Shown here: positions 33,699 through 41,766 of the stretch, piece by piece
Layout: every line of letters starts with the position of its first letter
Numbering within the stretch: position 1 is the first letter of the stretch
Assembly (NCBI GenBank): GCA_021775805.1
Contig: JAJFHD010000069.1
Coordinates: forward strand, 1 to 44,864
Direction of reading: 5' to 3'
Length of the DNA: 44,864 bases
From: Alphaproteobacteria bacterium
GTDB lineage: Bacteria > Pseudomonadota > Alphaproteobacteria > Rhizobiales > JAJFHC01
The notes under the pieces: generated by a model
Told to the model about the DNA's origin: nothing
The model's input: only the letters and a program-made list of their open reading frames with translations
The model's database searches: none
Translations under genes and position numbers: made by a program

Positions 33699-34745
33699 TT
33701 ACCCGCATGGGTTCAGATCCCTGGGAGGACCCGTGGCCAGAAGATGACCGGGCACCAGACAACCTGCTTGCCCCGGTGCTGGTCCCCAGTTGTCGCCCCA
33801 CTCTCCGGTTTGCTGGAGGTAATCGAGACGGCGTTGCCAGTCTTCGTCCGAGAACGTTGACGGATCGGCCTTTGCGGGCAGTGCGGGTAGATCCACGCCT
33901 GCTGCCCGCTGTTCCATCCAGTCGGCCACGACACCGTCGAAGAACCGCCATGAGCGCACCGATCCGGGTTTGAGCGTTCGTGATCGTGTTGCAATCGCCG
34001 GCACCACGTCGCCCTGCAGATCTGCGCCGTTGTCGAGCCAGCGCTGTGGTGTGGCGAGGATCAGCAATCCCGGTGAGGCGGCGTTGAGCGCATCGCCTGC
34101 GGCGTCTCTCAAGGCTGTTTCCAATTGATCGAGATCCGACTGTGCGGTTCGCGCGTCCTCGCGCGCGCCCGACTTCACGTTCTCTAACGTTCCTAACGTT
34201 TGGGTATCAAGCTGTGACACCCTTAATGGTCGCTGGTGACACCCTTCCTGTGTTCCGGTGACACCCTTGTGCGTATCTAAGGGTGTCAGGGTGACACCCT
34301 TATCTTGACCACACCGAGCCTCGACAGACTCTGATCCAGACGCCTCGGCCGGCGCCACAATTTCACAAACCAGGTCACTATCCATGCAGGTATCCTGATC
34401 CTCATCAACATCGACGTCCGCACCAACGTCCGGGAGATCGGTGAGCATAGTCGGCCCTTTGCTCAACGCCTCCAGAATGTCCATGTTGAACGCATACTGT
34501 GTGGTTGACCGGGGGCCACGACCGCCCTCCTGGACAACCACTAGTAACCCTTTTGCCAGGAACAGCCGGATCGACCGGCGCACCGTGGCAAGGCTCACTT
34601 CCGCATGATCGGCGATCGTGCGTTTTGACGGATAGATCCGCCGGCCTTCATCGTCGCCCACATCGGCAAGCTTGAGGGCAACAGCTTTGAGCGACGTACT
34701 GCCAAATCTGGAGCGATAGACCAGACCGTTCACGTAGACGCTCAT
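33699..34745 (-). CDS. phage replication initiator-like protein (winged helix), carries the putative origin
   Basis: 348 residues from ATG 34745, preceded by GGAGG and overlapping the dnaB stop as ATGA; 24 in-frame codons further upstream are excluded. Residues about 15-90 form a winged helix (YPSKRTIADHAEVSLATVRR, then LFLAKGLLVVVQEGGRG). Residues about 95-200 are acidic and low-complexity, followed by a domain with TPQRWLDNGADLQGDVVPAI and a C-terminal WQRRLDYLQQTGEWGDNWGP. This is the layout of phage replication proteins that bind an origin and recruit DnaB; here dnaB lies directly upstream. Codons about 148-187 contain the iteron cluster described separately. Assignment as initiator is inference from context and motif. 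Confidence 0.72.
   Translation of the reverse strand: MSVYVNGLVYRSRFGSTSLKAVALKLADVGDDEGRRIYPSKRTIADHAEVSLATVRRSIRLFLAKGLLVVVQEGGRGPRSTTQYAFNMDILEALSKGPTMLTDLPDVGADVDVDEDQDTCMDSDLVCEIVAPAEASGSESVEARCGQDKGVTLTPLDTHKGVTGTQEGCHQRPLRVSQLDTQTLGTLENVKSGAREDARTAQSDLDQLETALRDAAGDALNAASPGLLILATPQRWLDNGADLQGDVVPAIATRSRTLKPGSVRSWRFFDGVVADWMEQRAAGVDLPALPAKADPSTFSDEDWQRRLDYLQQTGEWGDNWGPAPGQAGCLVPGHLLATGPPRDLNPCG
34184..34301. other. iteron cluster, putative replication origin inside the replication gene
   Basis: GTGACACCCTT occurs at 34214-34224, 34236-34246, 34258-34268 and 34291-34301, with start-to-start distances of 22, 22 and 33 bp, all multiples of about one helical turn. An inverted copy (AAGGGTGTCA, 34279-34288) forms a palindrome with the last one. 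Next to them lies a tandem CTAACGTTC/CTAACGTTT pair (34184-34201). The repeats fall in all three codon frames, so they are not a protein repeat. Iterons within the initiator gene are known from lambda O. Confidence 0.75.
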
Positions 34746-36151
34746 GCCGCATCCTCCAGTGCCTTGCTGCGCATGACGCTGGAGGCCAGATCCACATAGG
34801 CCTCGACCGACTTGCACGGCCCGTTGCGCTGCTTGGCAATGATGATCTCGAGCACATGGGCCATCTGGTTGAACCTTTCGTTGCGCTCCATGTCCTTGTC
34901 TCTGTCGCGGTGGCGCTCCTTTTCCAGGTAGTAAGCCTCACGGAACAGGAGGAAGACGATGTCGGCGTCCTGCTCGAGGGCGCCCGACCAGCGCAGGTCC
35001 GACAGCATCGGGCGTTTGTCGTTGCGCGCCTCGACCTCGCGGTTCAATTGGACAAGAGCAACCACCGCCACATCGAGCTCCTTGGCCAGGTCCTTCAGGC
35101 CGAGACTGATCTCCTCGGTCTCCGCCGCCTTGTTGCCGGCATACCGCGAACCGGGGCGCATCAGGCCCATGTAGTCGATGATGATCACGTCGAGGTTGCG
35201 GTCCTTCTTCTCCCAGGTCCGTTTCAATCGCCGGGAGCGGGCCCGGATGTCCTGCACCGTCAAAGATGCACCCTGATCGACACCGAGCAACAGTCCATAG
35301 AAGCTTTCCGCGGTTTTCATCAACGGATCCCAGTCGTCATCGGGCACCCGGTTGTTCATGATCGCGTTGAACGGGACACTTTGGGTGCGCGACTTCCAGT
35401 GCTGGTCAGACAGCACGCGTGCGCCAACCGTCTGCCAGTTCATCTCCAGTGAATAGAAGTGCACACCCAGCCCGGCCTTTGCCTGGGCCAGGGCGATGCC
35501 GGTGGCAAATACCGATTTGCCCATTGAGGGCCGCCCTGCCACGATGTAATACTCGCCGCGGCGCATGCCGCCGGTGTAACGGTCGAGATCTTCCAGGCCC
35601 CAGGTCATAGGCTTGACGGCATCCATCTGCAGGGCTGCCTGCACGACCTCATCGATCATCGCCAGGGTCTTTTCAGACGCGTGGCCGGCAACAATGTTCT
35701 CAAGTCCTTCAGCCACGATCGCACCCGTCTGGGATGGGGCAACGTCGAAGTTGCGCGCTTCCTGCACCAGGTGCTCGCCGATCGCCATCATCTGCCGGCG
35801 TGTCCACATCTCGCGGACGGTTTCGGCATAGTGCGGGGCATTGAGCACGGTGGTGGCGGAACCCATCAGACGAGCCAGATAAACCGGCACCGGCACATCA
35901 CCGATGTTGTCCTCGCCGGCGAAGGCCGGCCCAAGGGTCACCGGTGTCACCGCCCGACCTTTGCCGATGCCGTCCGCGATCGCTTCGAATATGCGCGCGT
36001 GCAGCGGATCATAGAAGTGATCGGCCGTCACCACATCGGCCACACCCCACCACGCCTCGTTGTTGATCAGCAAGGCTCCAAGCAGGTCCTGCTCGACGGC
36101 AATGCCGTGTGGCTGCTGCGGTTCGGTCTCATGATGATAATCGAGACTCAC
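34742..36151 (-). CDS. dnaB: replicative DNA helicase DnaB, phage-encoded
   Basis: 469 residues, full length for DnaB. The N-terminal domain (about 10-110) includes [15 protein letters not shown]. The RecA-like helicase core begins with [30 protein letters not shown], giving Walker A GRPSMGKS; Walker B is [11 protein letters not shown], and [19 protein letters not shown] with [20 protein letters not shown] follows. It unwinds DNA at the fork as a hexamer. It lies in an ATGA-coupled chain between the GapR-like gene and the replication gene, so this is the element's own helicase rather than the chromosomal one. Confidence 0.93.
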   Translation of the reverse strand: MSLDYHHETEPQQPHGIAVEQDLLGALLINNEAWWGVADVVTADHFYDPLHARIFEAIADGIGKGRAVTPVTLGPAFAGEDNIGDVPVPVYLARLMGSATTVLNAPHYAETVREMWTRRQMMAIGEHLVQEARNFDVAPSQTGAIVAEGLENIVAGHASEKTLAMIDEVVQAALQMDAVKPMTWGLEDLDRYTGGMRRGEYYIVAGRPSMGKSVFATGIALAQAKAGLGVHFYSLEMNWQTVGARVLSDQHWKSRTQSVPFNAIMNNRVPDDDWDPLMKTAESFYGLLLGVDQGASLTVQDIRARSRRLKRTWEKKDRNLDVIIIDYMGLMRPGSRYAGNKAAETEEISLGLKDLAKELDVAVVALVQLNREVEARNDKRPMLSDLRWSGALEQDADIVFLLFREAYYLEKERHRDRDKDMERNERFNQMAHVLEIIIAKQRNGPCKSVEAYVDLASSVMRSKALEDAA

Positions 36152-36447
36152 GCGGCGGCCTCATCCCTGATGGGATCTTTCTCTGGACCGCCCTCACCCT
36201 CAAACGCGGGAAGCATGCCAAGTGCTGCCATGTAGACATCGAGCAGGGCCGCTTCCTCCTCACGTTCCGCCTGCTCCATCTTCCGCAGCTTTATGACCTT
36301 CCGAATGATCCTTGTCGCAAACCCGTTGCCCTTGGCCTCGGCATAGACCTGCTTGATGTCATCGGCGATCGCCTGCTTTTCCTCTTCCAGCCGTTCGATC
36401 CGTTCCACGATCGATCGCAGCTGGTCACGTGACACATCTGTTGTCAT
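36148..36447 (-). CDS. GapR-like (DUF2312) nucleoid-associated protein
   Basis: 99 residues from ATG 36447 behind GAGAGGAGG. The sequence [52 protein letters not shown] is the DUF2312/GapR signature: a coiled coil and basic helices. Caulobacter GapR binds AT-rich, overtwisted DNA ahead of moving polymerases and helps replication. The C-terminal 25 residues here are acidic and extra. It overlaps the dnaB start by four bases. A phage copy next to DnaB suggests a role in element replication (inference). Confidence 0.88.
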   Translation of the reverse strand: MTTDVSRDQLRSIVERIERLEEEKQAIADDIKQVYAEAKGNGFATRIIRKVIKLRKMEQAEREEEAALLDVYMAALGMLPAFEGEGGPEKDPIRDEAAA

Positions 36448-36483
36448 GGTGGCCTCCTCTCAGATAGTCAGTTGTTCCCACCC

Positions 36484-38229
36484 TCACGCCGCTTTCTTGC
36501 TGGTCACGCCTTCAACTCTCGTCACAACCGGTTTGGCCTTTTCCAGATCCTCGGGCGATCCGAACTGCATCTCGCGTGGCAGGATGTGTGTGGTGCCGGA
36601 CGTTTCTGTCTTGACCATTTCGCGTAAGGCCTTGGCTGTCTTCTTTGCTGCCGAAGCTCCGCCGTCCGTCCACTCGCCGTTGGCACCAAGGATGTCGATC
36701 AGGGACGGCTTTTTGCACAACGCCAGATAGTCGTCATCGATCGACCACCGTGCTTCCATGTCGATGCCGAGGTCCTCGGCCAGCTGCACCGCAAGCGGAC
36801 TGTCGCCCAGTTTTGGATCCGCGCCGGCAAAGGTCCCGACCTGTGCGGCCACGAGTGCGGAGAACAACTGATCGAGATCCGTATCGCTCAGTGCCTTGAT
36901 CGCCTCATAGGCCTTGTGTGCCGACAGATCAGGCTTGCCGACAGGTTCCCGTTTGAGATTGAGCAGCCCGCGCCCGTACGTGTCGAACGCCACCGCCTTG
37001 AGTTTACTGCCCAATGCTTTTGCGGACGCCAGCAAGCCTGGTGAGATCGCACGGTCGTCCGGGTTGATGTGGTCGCATCCGAACCTTGCCGTCTCCCGTT
37101 CACCCATCAGCGCCAGACAGGTCATGATCTTTGCCGTGCGCGTGTCGGCTGCTACGGCATCCTGCAGGGCTTCGGTCTTGCGGTTCGCCGCATAGGTCAG
37201 ATGTGTCTTCGTGAACACTGGCTGCGGCTTGGGTGCGTCACCTTCTTTCTCCTGCTCTGCGGGTTTCACCAGCCCGTCATAGACCGTGATGGCGTCCAGG
37301 CTGACAACCTGGATGATCGCGCCGGCCTTCTTCTTGTTCTTCGATTTTTCGTACATGTAGGTGCTGGCATAGCCGTCAACGACCTTGACCCAGGCCCAGT
37401 TTTCTCCAAGTGTCTTTTCCAACACCTCGAGTGCTGTCTGCTGCAGCTGCTCGAACTTGCCCCGGTCGGCAAAACGCCGGTCCTTATCATCGCCGTCCGG
37501 ATCGTCGATCCATGCCCCGTCATAGAAACCAACATCGAAGATCGCGCTGGCGACCGTCGGCAGGTCGCCCACCAGCGAATGTTTGATCTGCTGCTCAGCT
37601 GCCATGTAGCCGCCGCGGACGATTGCCTCGATGATCTCGTCCTGCCTGGCCTTCGAGCCCATGGTGAGGGTGCGCGCCTGCACGATGTTGATTGCCCCCT
37701 CATCGAGGGCTGCCTGACACTTCTTCGATAGCTTGTCGACCAGGGCGAGACGTATCTGGATGTAGCGCCGTGACATCGACATGGCTTCCGCGATCTGGTG
37801 GGTCTCCCGGCCGTACCTGCGCATATCGGCGAATGCGCGTCCCTCCTCCAGCGGTGTCAGGTTTTTTCGCTGCAGGTTCTCGATGGTGGCGAGTTCGACC
37901 ACCTTGGCGTCATCGGCTGCAATCACCCGCACCGGCATCGGGAACGGTTTGCCTTCAGGCCAGTCTTTCCCCTCCATGATCTGCCGGACAGCGCGCCAGC
38001 GCCGTTCCCCGGCAATGATCTCGTAAGAGACTTCCCGTGCGGCCTTGCCCTTGCCGACCTTCAGGCCGTCGGCCTTGCGCGCGATCAGGTTCTGGTAGAC
38101 CTGCCCGTCCCTGGCGATCGATGCTGCCAGTTCCGTGATGCCGTCGGCATCAAAATGCTTGCGCGGGTTGAGCGGCGACGGGGCCAGTTCATCATGGGAG
38201 ATCGTGAAGACGTCGACTGACTGGTTCAT
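36484..38229 (-). CDS. parB: ParB/RepB-family DNA-binding partition-like protein
   Basis: 581 residues from ATG 38229, with AGGAAAGGAC upstream. Residues about 8-110 form the ParB N-terminal CTP-binding domain (SPLNPRKHF, ELAASIARDGQVYQNLI, EIIAGERRWRAV with the GERRxRA box, ENLQRKNLTPLEEGRAF). The helix-turn-helix follows (HQIAEAMSMSRRYIQIRLAL). The C-terminal 350 residues are larger than in chromosomal ParB and not recognised. There is no ParA gene in the window, so it may regulate or spread on DNA rather than segregate it. A 15-bp palindrome lies 32 bp upstream of its start. Confidence 0.9.
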   Translation of the reverse strand: MNQSVDVFTISHDELAPSPLNPRKHFDADGITELAASIARDGQVYQNLIARKADGLKVGKGKAAREVSYEIIAGERRWRAVRQIMEGKDWPEGKPFPMPVRVIAADDAKVVELATIENLQRKNLTPLEEGRAFADMRRYGRETHQIAEAMSMSRRYIQIRLALVDKLSKKCQAALDEGAINIVQARTLTMGSKARQDEIIEAIVRGGYMAAEQQIKHSLVGDLPTVASAIFDVGFYDGAWIDDPDGDDKDRRFADRGKFEQLQQTALEVLEKTLGENWAWVKVVDGYASTYMYEKSKNKKKAGAIIQVVSLDAITVYDGLVKPAEQEKEGDAPKPQPVFTKTHLTYAANRKTEALQDAVAADTRTAKIMTCLALMGERETARFGCDHINPDDRAISPGLLASAKALGSKLKAVAFDTYGRGLLNLKREPVGKPDLSAHKAYEAIKALSDTDLDQLFSALVAAQVGTFAGADPKLGDSPLAVQLAEDLGIDMEARWSIDDDYLALCKKPSLIDILGANGEWTDGGASAAKKTAKALREMVKTETSGTTHILPREMQFGSPEDLEKAKPVVTRVEGVTSKKAA

Positions 38230-38260
38230 GGGTGTTGTCCTTTCCTGTTAAAAGAAGCCC

Positions 38261-38275
38261 GCGCACGCCGTGCGC
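38261..38275. promoter_or_regulatory. 15-bp palindrome upstream of parB, candidate ParB site
   Basis: GCGCACGCCGTGCGC, with 7-bp arms around one central base, located 32 bp before the parB start. Its exact reverse complement occurs at 43149-43163 and a two-mismatch relative at 42170-42184, all within the phage-like element. This distribution suits a ParB recognition (parS-like) or autoregulatory site. Confidence 0.5.
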
Positions 38276-38287
38276 CGGCCAAAAAAC

Positions 38288-38458
38288 TCAGCGCGGTTCC
38301 CCCGCGTGCTTGTCGATGTTGTGAGCGTGTGTTGCCCGTTCGGTCACCGCCTGCAGGTGCGCCGGTGTGCCGGGCAAATACCGGGCGATTGCGAGCACAA
38401 TGGCCAATGCAACGGCAAGTGTTCCAAGGGACAGGAGGGCCATTGACCGCCAGCTCAT
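38288..38458 (-). CDS. small single-span membrane protein, 56 aa
   Basis: ATG 38458 overlaps the stop of the methyltransferase gene (ATGA) and the frame ends TGA at 38288. The protein starts MSWRSMALLSLGTLAVALAI and continues VLAIARYLPGTPAHL, giving one clear hydrophobic span at residues about 6-25 and a short soluble tail ending HNIDKHAGEPR. The translational coupling and sensible membrane profile support a real gene. Unknown function; phage small membrane proteins can act in exclusion or inhibition, but nothing here proves that. Confidence 0.6.
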   Translation of the reverse strand: MSWRSMALLSLGTLAVALAIVLAIARYLPGTPAHLQAVTERATHAHNIDKHAGEPR

Positions 38459-39129
38459 GTCTGTTCACCCCTGCCGACCGCGGAATAATCCCCTGCCCGC
38501 TCAAACGATCTCCGGCAAGCCGGGATCAATTTGACCCGTGAATCCGCACCGGGACGCAATACCGGGTGCAGCCAGACGAACCAGACGAACATCATCGGCT
38601 TGGCCGGTGATGCGCCGTCCAGTTGTCCCTTGAATATGTTCAGCCGTTCGGCATAGGCGACCATATAGTTGGCTGGTGTCGGCCCATGCAGATGCCGGCA
38701 TCGCCCGATGGTCTCGAGGAACTGCACCTTGACCAGCACGGCGACGTTGACGCGCAGCGCCAGTGCCTTCAGCACGAACGCCATTGCCAAATCGTCAAAC
38801 GGCGGGTTGGTGATCAACCAGTCGACACCTTCTGGAAGACGCCAGTCAGGATCGAGGAAGTCGGCCACCGTGCCAAAACCCCGGTCGACCAGGTCGGAGG
38901 CGTGGACCTGGCCAAAATACTCTGCCAGTGGCCTTGCCATGTCGCCGGCACCGCAGGCCGGTTCTACGACGGTCAGATTCCTCATCAGGTCGGGACCACC
39001 GACGATGTCGGCCAGGACCAGTTCACAGAAGGCCCGCGTTGCCCAGGGCGGTGTCGGGAAAAAATCATGATCATCGGCGGGTTCAAACCGCTGGGACAGA
39101 ACGGAAGGGTTTGATCTGGCCCCGGTCAT
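38455..39129 (-). CDS. phage-type N6-adenine DNA methyltransferase-like protein
   Basis: 224 residues from ATG 39129, which overlaps the stop of the upstream gene (ATGA). DFFPTPPWATRAF near the N-terminus, VVEPACGAGDMARPLAEYF (AdoMet-binding motif I, with the Gly-x-Gly loop) and LITNPPFDDLAMAFV (catalytic NPPF, motif IV) define a class I amino-methyltransferase of the adenine-N6 type. It would methylate DNA of the element or host, possibly to avoid restriction or mark origin DNA. No partner endonuclease is adjacent. Confidence 0.83.
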   Translation of the reverse strand: MTGARSNPSVLSQRFEPADDHDFFPTPPWATRAFCELVLADIVGGPDLMRNLTVVEPACGAGDMARPLAEYFGQVHASDLVDRGFGTVADFLDPDWRLPEGVDWLITNPPFDDLAMAFVLKALALRVNVAVLVKVQFLETIGRCRHLHGPTPANYMVAYAERLNIFKGQLDGASPAKPMMFVWFVWLHPVLRPGADSRVKLIPACRRSFERAGDYSAVGRGEQT

Positions 39130-39473
39130 CGCGCCGCCTCCTCTTCCCACCAGTATTTTGGTCGAACAGGTGCGGCGGGAATTGCGGCAGCGGGAGATTG
39201 CTGCGTGTCGCGCGCGAGCTTGAGTGCGGCAGACAGAAGCGCGTGTGTTGCCGACGTCAGCCCGCGTTCAATCACGCAGCACGCCGAGGCCCGCAGGACT
39301 GTTTCGATTTCTCCGAAGCGGACGTGACCGTGCCGGTCCGTGACCGGTGGCGGCAGGCCTTCCACGGCCGAACGCAGTTCGGCCATCCGCGAAGGCGTAG
39401 CCGCAGAGGGACCCCCGATCTCGAGTACGGAAGCTACACCGATCATGCGCATGATGGGCGGGCGCCTTGTCAT
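39126..39473 (-). CDS. hypothetical phage protein, 115 aa
   Basis: Starts MTRRPPIMRMIGVASVLEIG at ATG 39473, coupled by ATGA overlap to the gene upstream and downstream. Content is ordinary coding with no recognised domain; a central segment HGHVRFGEIETVLRASACCV could form helices with paired Cys. Nine extra in-frame codons upstream are excluded by the overlap logic. Confidence 0.6.
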   Translation of the reverse strand: MTRRPPIMRMIGVASVLEIGGPSAATPSRMAELRSAVEGLPPPVTDRHGHVRFGEIETVLRASACCVIERGLTSATHALLSAALKLARDTQQSPAAAIPAAPVRPKYWWEEEAAR

Positions 39474-39649
39474 CCGGCCTCCAGCACTGCATTGGCGCAC
39501 AGGGCGTCGGCAATCTGCCGGTTGAAGGTGAGAGCCTTGTCGCGATCGAGCGGGATTATCCGTTCCGTGCCATCGGTCACCACGACCAGTTCAAGAAGAC
39601 GATCTGCCCTGTACTCGCCGGTCTCGCGAAGGAAGGCCAGGTCCGGCAT
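39470..39649 (-). CDS. hypothetical phage protein, 59 aa
   Basis: Reads MPDLAFLRETGEYRADRLLE, then LVVVTDGTERIIPLDRDKAL, and ends ALCANAVLEAG. It fits exactly between its neighbours: its ATG shares one base with the upstream TAA (TAATG) and its TGA overlaps the next ATG (ATGA). That fit is the main evidence that it is translated. Family not recognised. Confidence 0.6.
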   Translation of the reverse strand: MPDLAFLRETGEYRADRLLELVVVTDGTERIIPLDRDKALTFNRQIADALCANAVLEAG

Positions 39650-39969
39650 TATTCCTCGCCTTCGGTCAACGCGATCGCACGGTCAAGTGCCAGGCCGAGC
39701 AGCCCCGCAGGCACGCCCGTCTCGTTGCGCTCAAACGCCTGTGCCAGATCCTCCGGCGGGCACCCGTGCTGCAGCGCGAGCGAGACGGCGATCGCCGCAT
39801 CGTGCATCATCACCGACAGTTCCGTGCCGGACTTGTCGGAGTCGATGAACAGTTCCCCCAACTGGCCCTCGGCGTCGACCGACGTTGTGATGGTGTAGGT
39901 GAAGTTGCCGTGCCGGATCTCGAACGTGTCCGATGCGCGTCGTTCCGGAAGGCGTTGGCGTTTGTTCAT
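39649..39969 (-). CDS. TSCPD-domain protein
   Basis: 106 residues from ATG 39969; a longer frame extends upstream but overlaps the CII-like gene and looks artefactual. The sequence YTITTSVDAEGQLGELFIDS, then KSGTELSVMMHDAAIAVSLALQHG matches the TSCPD domain, first noted at the C-terminus of vitamin-B12-dependent ribonucleotide reductases and found as free-standing proteins in alphaproteobacteria and their phages. Role unknown. Note that the usual Cys of TSCPD is not evident. Confidence 0.75.
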   Translation of the reverse strand: MNKRQRLPERRASDTFEIRHGNFTYTITTSVDAEGQLGELFIDSDKSGTELSVMMHDAAIAVSLALQHGCPPEDLAQAFERNETGVPAGLLGLALDRAIALTEGEE

Positions 39970-39976
39970 GCCGACC

Positions 39977-40456
39977 TCAATCCTCGCCCTTCCCGTCGCG
40001 GAACGGACGTGCCACGTCTGCCACCGCCTGCATCGCTGCCATCGCCTCGTCGGCTTCCCTGATGATGCGCCCGGCTTCGTTTGCCGACAGATGCCCGTCC
40101 TTGAGGTCCTCGGTGATCTCGGCGAACACATCCGACGACTCCTTTGCGGCATGGGCCATCGTGGTCAGCATGTCGCCCACAGCCGGCGCATCGAGCGCCA
40201 CCAGCTTGAAGCCCAGCTCGTGGGCCAGGAACGTCGACACAATCGGTCGCCGGCAATGGGCCTCAAGAGCGTGCGCCACATCGAGCGGCATGTGGACGAT
40301 CTCGTGATCGCCATCCGGATCTGTGTACTTGTGCAACGTTGCCCGGCCCACCCGGCACAGCACCGCCGCCTTGTCAGCCCCGCCACAGGCATCGACCAGC
40401 TGCGTCTGGGCATCCTTGATCGAACTCGGCACCCGAGGCTTGTACGGTTTAGGCAT
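39977..40456 (-). CDS. phage CII/CP76-like regulatory protein
   Basis: 159 residues from ATG 40456, six bases after GGGAGG; a TTG at 40462 abuts that site and is less likely. The N-terminal half has a helix-turn-helix-like segment (QLVDACGGADKAAVLCRVGR) followed by HMPLDVAHALEAHC, similar to the CII/CP76 family of phage regulators. The C-terminal half is helical with GHLSANEAGRIIREADEAM, as in that family. It overlaps the cro-like gene by eight bases. Position as second gene of the leftward operon mirrors cII in lambdoid phages. Confidence 0.72.
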   Translation of the reverse strand: MPKPYKPRVPSSIKDAQTQLVDACGGADKAAVLCRVGRATLHKYTDPDGDHEIVHMPLDVAHALEAHCRRPIVSTFLAHELGFKLVALDAPAVGDMLTTMAHAAKESSDVFAEITEDLKDGHLSANEAGRIIREADEAMAAMQAVADVARPFRDGKGED

Positions 40457-40760
40457 CGGCAACCTCCCGTTGCCGTGAGGTTTGAGAGTCGAGGATCTCA
40501 GTGACGGTCATGACCTGAGGCGGCAGGGTGTCGGGATGAAAGAGTCCCGCTTCAGTGAGCCAGGCAATACGAGTGCAGTGAAGGTCCGTCGGGGTAACAT
40601 TCCCATCAGTGGCTCTGAATATGCGTTCAACCGTTTCAGAACGCGGCCACTGCTCACCAAGCGCATACCGTCGCGCCATTGCAGCCTGGCTGACTCCGAT
40701 CAGGTCAGCCAACTCTCTGTAGGTAATTTTGCGTTGAGCTCGCCAGCACTCGAGATCCAT
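40449..40760 (-). CDS. Cro-like helix-turn-helix repressor
   Basis: 103 residues from ATG 40760; 14 codons upstream run over the operators and are excluded. Residues about 10-50 are a Cro/CI helix-turn-helix (KITYRELADLIGVSQAAMAR), followed by WPRSETVERIFRATDGNVTPTDL. It is divergent from the CI-like repressor gene, with three operators between them. The predicted -35 (TTGACG, 40798-40793) places the transcript start only a few bases before the ATG, so the mRNA may be leaderless. Confidence 0.78.
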   Translation of the reverse strand: MDLECWRAQRKITYRELADLIGVSQAAMARRYALGEQWPRSETVERIFRATDGNVTPTDLHCTRIAWLTEAGLFHPDTLPPQVMTVTEILDSQTSRQREVADA

Positions 40761-40771
40761 GAAGACGGAAC

Positions 40772-40846
40772 ATGTCTGTATTCGACATGATTCGTCAACC
40801 ACAAAAGTCGTATACCGACATTCTCACGCGTGTCGATTTACGACAA
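40772..40846. promoter_or_regulatory. right operator cluster between cro-like and cI-like genes
   Basis: Three 17-bp sites fit ATGTC-N7-GACAT: 40772-40788 (perfect arms), 40805-40821 (AAGTC..GACAT) and 40830-40846 (GTGTC..GACAA). The first lies between the -35 TTGACG and the -10 region of the leftward promoter. The arrangement is that of a lambdoid OR region. Confidence 0.78.
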
Positions 40847-40855
40847 AACTGCTAT

Positions 40856-41476
40856 ATGCAGAACCGAATCGCAGAACTCAGGCAGAAGCGCGGATGGTCC
40901 ATGGCCAAGCTGGCCCGCAGAATCTGCGAGATCTTCCCCGACGTTGAACATGTCGAACCGGCCACCATAAACAAACTCGAAAAAGGTGGCCCAAAGGGCA
41001 TGAGGCTTAGCGATGTCTGGATTACCAGAATATCTCGGGCGCTTGAGGTAAACCCATCGGAACTGCTCGAACCCCGCCAGAACGATACGATCGAAGTCGC
41101 ACTCGTTTCATGGGTTGCTGCCGGCAGCTTTGCAGACACCGTTGATCCATATCAGCCCGTCGACACCCCCCGCATTCCCGCAGCTGGTCTGAAGCACTCC
41201 GATTACATTGCACTTGAGGTTGAGGGGGATTCGATGGACCGCATAGCACCAGACGGTTCCATGATATTCGTTGATCTCCGCGACCGCGAACTTCGCCCTG
41301 GCCGGGATTACATATTCAGAGACAATGATCGGTGCACCTTCAAACGTTATCGCGACAACCCTCCACGCCTCGAACCTTTTTCAACAAACCCTGATCACGA
41401 GACCGTCTTTTCCGATGGTCAGATTGAGGTTGTTGGCCGGGTCATCAGAGTGGTCGTTGATCTCATGGACAAATAG
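40856..41476 (+). CDS. CI/LexA-type repressor (HTH + S24 peptidase)
   Basis: 206 residues from ATG 40856; a 28-codon extension upstream would cross all three operators and is rejected. The helix-turn-helix occupies residues about 4-70 (IAELRQKRGWSMAKLARRIC). The C-terminal domain is an S24 self-cleaving peptidase: YIALEVEGDSMDRIAPDGSM contains the catalytic Ser (EGDSM), and the Lys is probably in CTFKRYRDN. LexA/CI proteins of this type cut themselves when RecA is active, so this should maintain lysogeny and respond to DNA damage. No Shine-Dalgarno is visible, consistent with a leaderless maintenance transcript. Confidence 0.88.
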   Translation: MQNRIAELRQKRGWSMAKLARRICEIFPDVEHVEPATINKLEKGGPKGMRLSDVWITRISRALEVNPSELLEPRQNDTIEVALVSWVAAGSFADTVDPYQPVDTPRIPAAGLKHSDYIALEVEGDSMDRIAPDGSMIFVDLRDRELRPGRDYIFRDNDRCTFKRYRDNPPRLEPFSTNPDHETVFSDGQIEVVGRVIRVVVDLMDK

Positions 41477-41652
41477 GCGGCCCGCTGGCTGCCACTCACC
41501 TGCTTTTCGGACTTTCTGGCGGATAGTCCGGGTTCCACTACCTTTGCCATCAAGACCTGCAATGCAGAACCACACCGCCCCTTAGCTGGCGGATAGAGCG
41601 CCATCAGCAGGTTGAGAAAACCCTCAATTTAGCTCGTTCAAGGTCAAATCAA

Positions 41653-41735
41653 CGGCCGTATACCGACATGGTTTTTACATCATGTCGGTATACGACATTA
41701 ATACTTGACAAAACCATGTCGATTATGGACATGAT
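41653..41735 (+). promoter_or_regulatory. second operator cluster and rightward promoter
   Basis: ATGTCGGTATACGACAT (41682-41698) and ATGTCGATTATGGACAT (41716-41732) match the immunity operator perfectly in both arms; 41653-41669 keeps only the right half (GTATACCGACAT). TTGACA at 41705-41710 with CATGAT at 41730 gives a weak sigma70-type promoter whose spacer holds the last operator, as at the cro-like promoter. It would drive the 41767 gene set toward integrase under repressor control. Confidence 0.75.
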
Positions 41736-41766
41736 CTAGCTCCACTCGCAAAGCGGAGTCCGTCTC

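Noticed and set aside
38226..38504. 92-codon minus-strand frame overlapping the parB start
   Set aside because: Peptide looks random; the alternative 56-aa frame at 38288-38458 has stop-start coupling and a membrane span.
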